Shown here in pieces: positions 19,789-21,978 of a stretch of 21,978 nt of DNA. Made by a program: the position numbers and the translations under genes. Source of the DNA: Haplomitrium mnioides (Eukaryota; Marchantiophyta; Haplomitriopsida; Calobryales); the NCBI GenBank assembly GCA_049999725.1, contig JBNGIS010008214.1:1-21978 (forward strand). Reading direction: 5' to 3'. The notes under the pieces are model-generated. The model was given only the letters and a program-made list of their open reading frames with translations, searched no databases and was not told where the DNA came from. Within the stretch, counting starts at the first letter, position 1; every line of letters starts with the position of its first letter.

Positions 19789-21674
19789 TGCACTTATGAG
19801 TGGGGCATAGCGGGAGGAACCCCACTCCAAAGGTGTCATTTGTAGCATAGTGGTGATATGCATTCATGCTCAAACCCCTATGGCAATACTTACCTCGGTT
19901 TTTGAGGCAAGATTCGTAACTCTAGTATTCATCTTGGAAAAAACTAAAAGCTTACGAGGAGCGGATATACTAGTCCAGAGGTGACGACTCATTAGAGGAT
20001 GCTAGGTAAATTCAGAACCACAATAGGATGTTGATAGTTGGCAACAAACATATGAGAATCTACTTTATGCAAAGACGTTTGGAGTCTTCTACTAGACAAG
20101 GAGGTGACAACAAGCAAGTGCTCTCAAGTCTATCAAAGCATCATAGCTATTCATAGACATATTATCGACGACGCATTAAACATTCTTCATTTTTATGGAA
20201 AGGGTAGCAATCAAGGTTTGTGACGATGGATTGCATTTCGAGCTTTAGGCAGTGCTGGTCAAATAGTAAAGTGGTCAACACAACGATTCATCTTCCTCAA
20301 GTTAAGCATCGCTAAGAGAGCAATTGTAGTCAAGAAATGAGGTTCATGATTAGTTTTTATAACAAGAGGGGTGCAAACAAAGACTCCAAGAATCTGTAGT
20401 TGAGTGAAGAGGATGAGTCTAGTTTCAAGTTTCAAAAATTAGGGAACAAAGATGTGTATCTAAGAATATATTTGGGTTTTCTGACGTTAGCTGGTATGGG
20501 TTGTTCGAACTTGATGGTTCAACTACCTAGAAATTAGGTGACTACGGGTGTGCTAGATGAATACAAAGACCTATAGGTGAGGGAATAGACTGATTGCTCA
20601 CAAAAATAAATAAAGAAACAAAAAATTTACAAATCACAAAATAATCATTGAGCAACAAAATATGACAAACAAAGTGAGAATGGTGTTACAAACATAGAGG
20701 CTTACAATAATTAGGGTTTAGGAAGATTTCACAGTCACAAAGGCAGAAAGAAAATTAAATTGATACTTGATTTCCAGTGAGAGAATTCACAAAACCAAGA
20801 CATGAATAATGCTACCAAGAGTCGAAAAAGATTGGCACTACAAATCATGAAATACAAAAGATGAATTGAGGAAGGCATACATGAATGTATATCAATAAAT
20901 AGTATTAAGAAATTGGAATAAAGCACAAAACAAAAATCATAGTTGATCGAGAGCTAATTTCAAAGTAGGTTGCAAAAGTTCAAGGGTAAGAATGACTTAC
21001 GCAATACAGTCTAACAAATTAAGGACTGTAAAAGCCATCGAATGAGTAGAATTTTGAATTCTCAAGTTTGGAGTCACATACACATGCACCAGTCAATCTA
21101 ACAAGCACTTACAAACTTGGGCATGTTGGTCTAGGGAGAAAAAAAAAATCTAGTTTTGACAACGTTCATAGACTTCTAGTAAATACAATTTGAGCAAGGT
21201 TTGTATGTCATGAGAGGTGATATTACAAGGACTATTCCATCAATTCATCCATTAATAAGAGATAATCAAGGTGCATCCAAGTGCGTCACTTTATTGTCAA
21301 CAGTCTTTAGAACAACCAAGTGTTGAATGTAGTTTGGTAGCCGATGCCATGAGCAAGTTCAGTCGTTGCCCGAATACAAGCCAGACTAGATATATGATAG
21401 TCTACTAACACTTTTGTAGAAATACTCATCTGAGAGACTCAACCTAGCAAGATCATTATGTTGGTGCAGCTTAAGGTGATTTTGCAAGTCACACTAAATA
21501 GAAGAGATATCACAGTTAACGAATAACAAAAATTATAAATAGCAGAGTTGAATTATTAATAGTTTTAATTTAGTCTCGTGTTTTTCCTCCTCTAGCTAGT
21601 TAACAAACACACAAACAAGAACAAGCCTAGGTGAAAATAGACATATAGATACAAGGCAAACTCCCTTTGTTGGT
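19789..21674 (-). repeat. 5' LTR (right copy)
   Basis: It is homologous to 11025-13002 in direct orientation. It begins on the plus strand with TGCACTTATGAGTGGGGC and fades at CAAGGCAAACTCCC and TTTGTTGG near 21674. Many substitutions and small indels separate it from the left copy: by eye about one base in six in the best stretches and more elsewhere. Open frames inside (19675-19863, 20735-20926, both minus) are not genes. Confidence 0.85.
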
Positions 21675-21922
21675 GCTAATCTTCTATTCGAGCCTTGATC
21701 TCTAACTACAAAAACACTAATATTTGTGAAATACAATCTTCAAAGCATACAACAAAGAGGTATACAAATGAGACAACATGCCCAAGTATATAGAACATAC
21801 ATGATGTAGAGCACACATATACTAAATTGATTAATGAGAAATTTAGTATCTCAAAGGGGCAGTTGCATTCTAGAACTGATTTTCAAGGATTTAATTGCAT
21901 ATTCTTTATGGCACACACTTTG
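21675..21922. other. Right flank of retrotransposon, nothing seen
   Basis: About 250 bp of AT-rich DNA outside the 5' LTR. No open frame, repeat or similarity to the left flank is visible. Confidence 0.5.
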
Positions 21923-21978
21923 TAACAACCGCTACTTTGAACCAGAAATAGGCTACTTAGAACATGAACTTTTTTTTT
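21923..21978 (+). repeat. Dispersed terminal-like motif, copy 3
   Basis: It reads TAACAACCGCTACTTTGAAC, then CAGAAATAGGCTACTTAGAA and CATGAACTT, and runs into a T tract cut off by the window edge. It is the best-preserved of the three copies and matches copy 1 through GAACATGAACTT. Confidence 0.65.

Larger units (their letters stand above)
11025..21674 (-). mobile_element. Old, nearly complete Ty3/gypsy retrotransposon
   Basis: Two long direct repeats (11025-13002 and 19789-21674) bracket a 6.8-kb interior with gag-, protease-, RT-, RNase H- and integrase-like stretches in Ty3/gypsy order on the minus strand. RT before integrase excludes Ty1/copia. The RNase H end (RLAHWVLLLQEF), the GPY integrase module and a possible tRNA-Asp primer site all resemble the plant Athila/Tat branch as I know it. 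Every coding part carries stops or frameshifts, so it cannot move on its own. No target-site duplication can be shown, because the left boundary lies inside the tandem triplication. Boundaries are good to about 10 bp on the inner right side and less sure at 13002 and 21674. Confidence 0.88.

Overview
This window looks like nuclear DNA from a land plant with a large, repeat-filled genome. I see no intact host gene, no rRNA or tRNA gene and no bacterial-type operon. The plant assignment rests on two broken copies of plant genes (the rhamnose-synthesis enzyme UER1/RHM and the microtubule bundler MAP65) and on a decayed Ty3/gypsy retrotransposon whose motifs resemble the plant Athila/Tat group. 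The DNA is AT-rich, and every recognisable reading frame carries stops or frameshifts. A gymnosperm or fern would fit, but the sequence alone does not settle the species.

Left third (1-9100). An AC microsatellite opens the window. Three blocks of a degenerate tandem repeat of about 25 bp follow (1560-2145, 3604-3692, 7800-8640). Between the second and third blocks lies a compositionally distinct, C-rich stretch (about 4966-7795). It contains, on the minus strand, a UER1/RHM fragment followed within about 50 bp by a MAP65 fragment. In life these are unrelated genes, so this is a chimeric, captured pseudogene pair. A short conserved motif occurs in opposite orientations near 1096 and 9088, outside the outer repeat blocks. 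A third copy sits at the right edge of the window.

Right two thirds (11025-21674). This is one nearly complete Ty3/gypsy element on the minus strand, about 10.6 kb long with LTRs of about 1.9-2.0 kb. Reading right to left it has: 5' LTR (21674-19789), a primer-binding-site remnant resembling the tRNA-Asp type, a gag region with a CCHC-like knuckle, protease (DTG intact), reverse transcriptase (YLND in place of YLDD), RNase H, integrase (D, D-35-E codons present, GPY module present), a 3' non-coding region, and 3' LTR (13002-11025). It is old: the two LTRs differ at many positions, and pol is broken many times.

Junction (9688-11339). The outer end of the 3' LTR plus about 230 bp of adjacent DNA has been tandemly triplicated (units of 553, 554 and about 545 bp). 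The units are far more alike than the two LTRs are, so the triplication is younger than the insertion.

Nothing here forms a working gene set. The interest lies in the captured gene chimera, its possible mobile carrier, and the history of the LTR-host junction.
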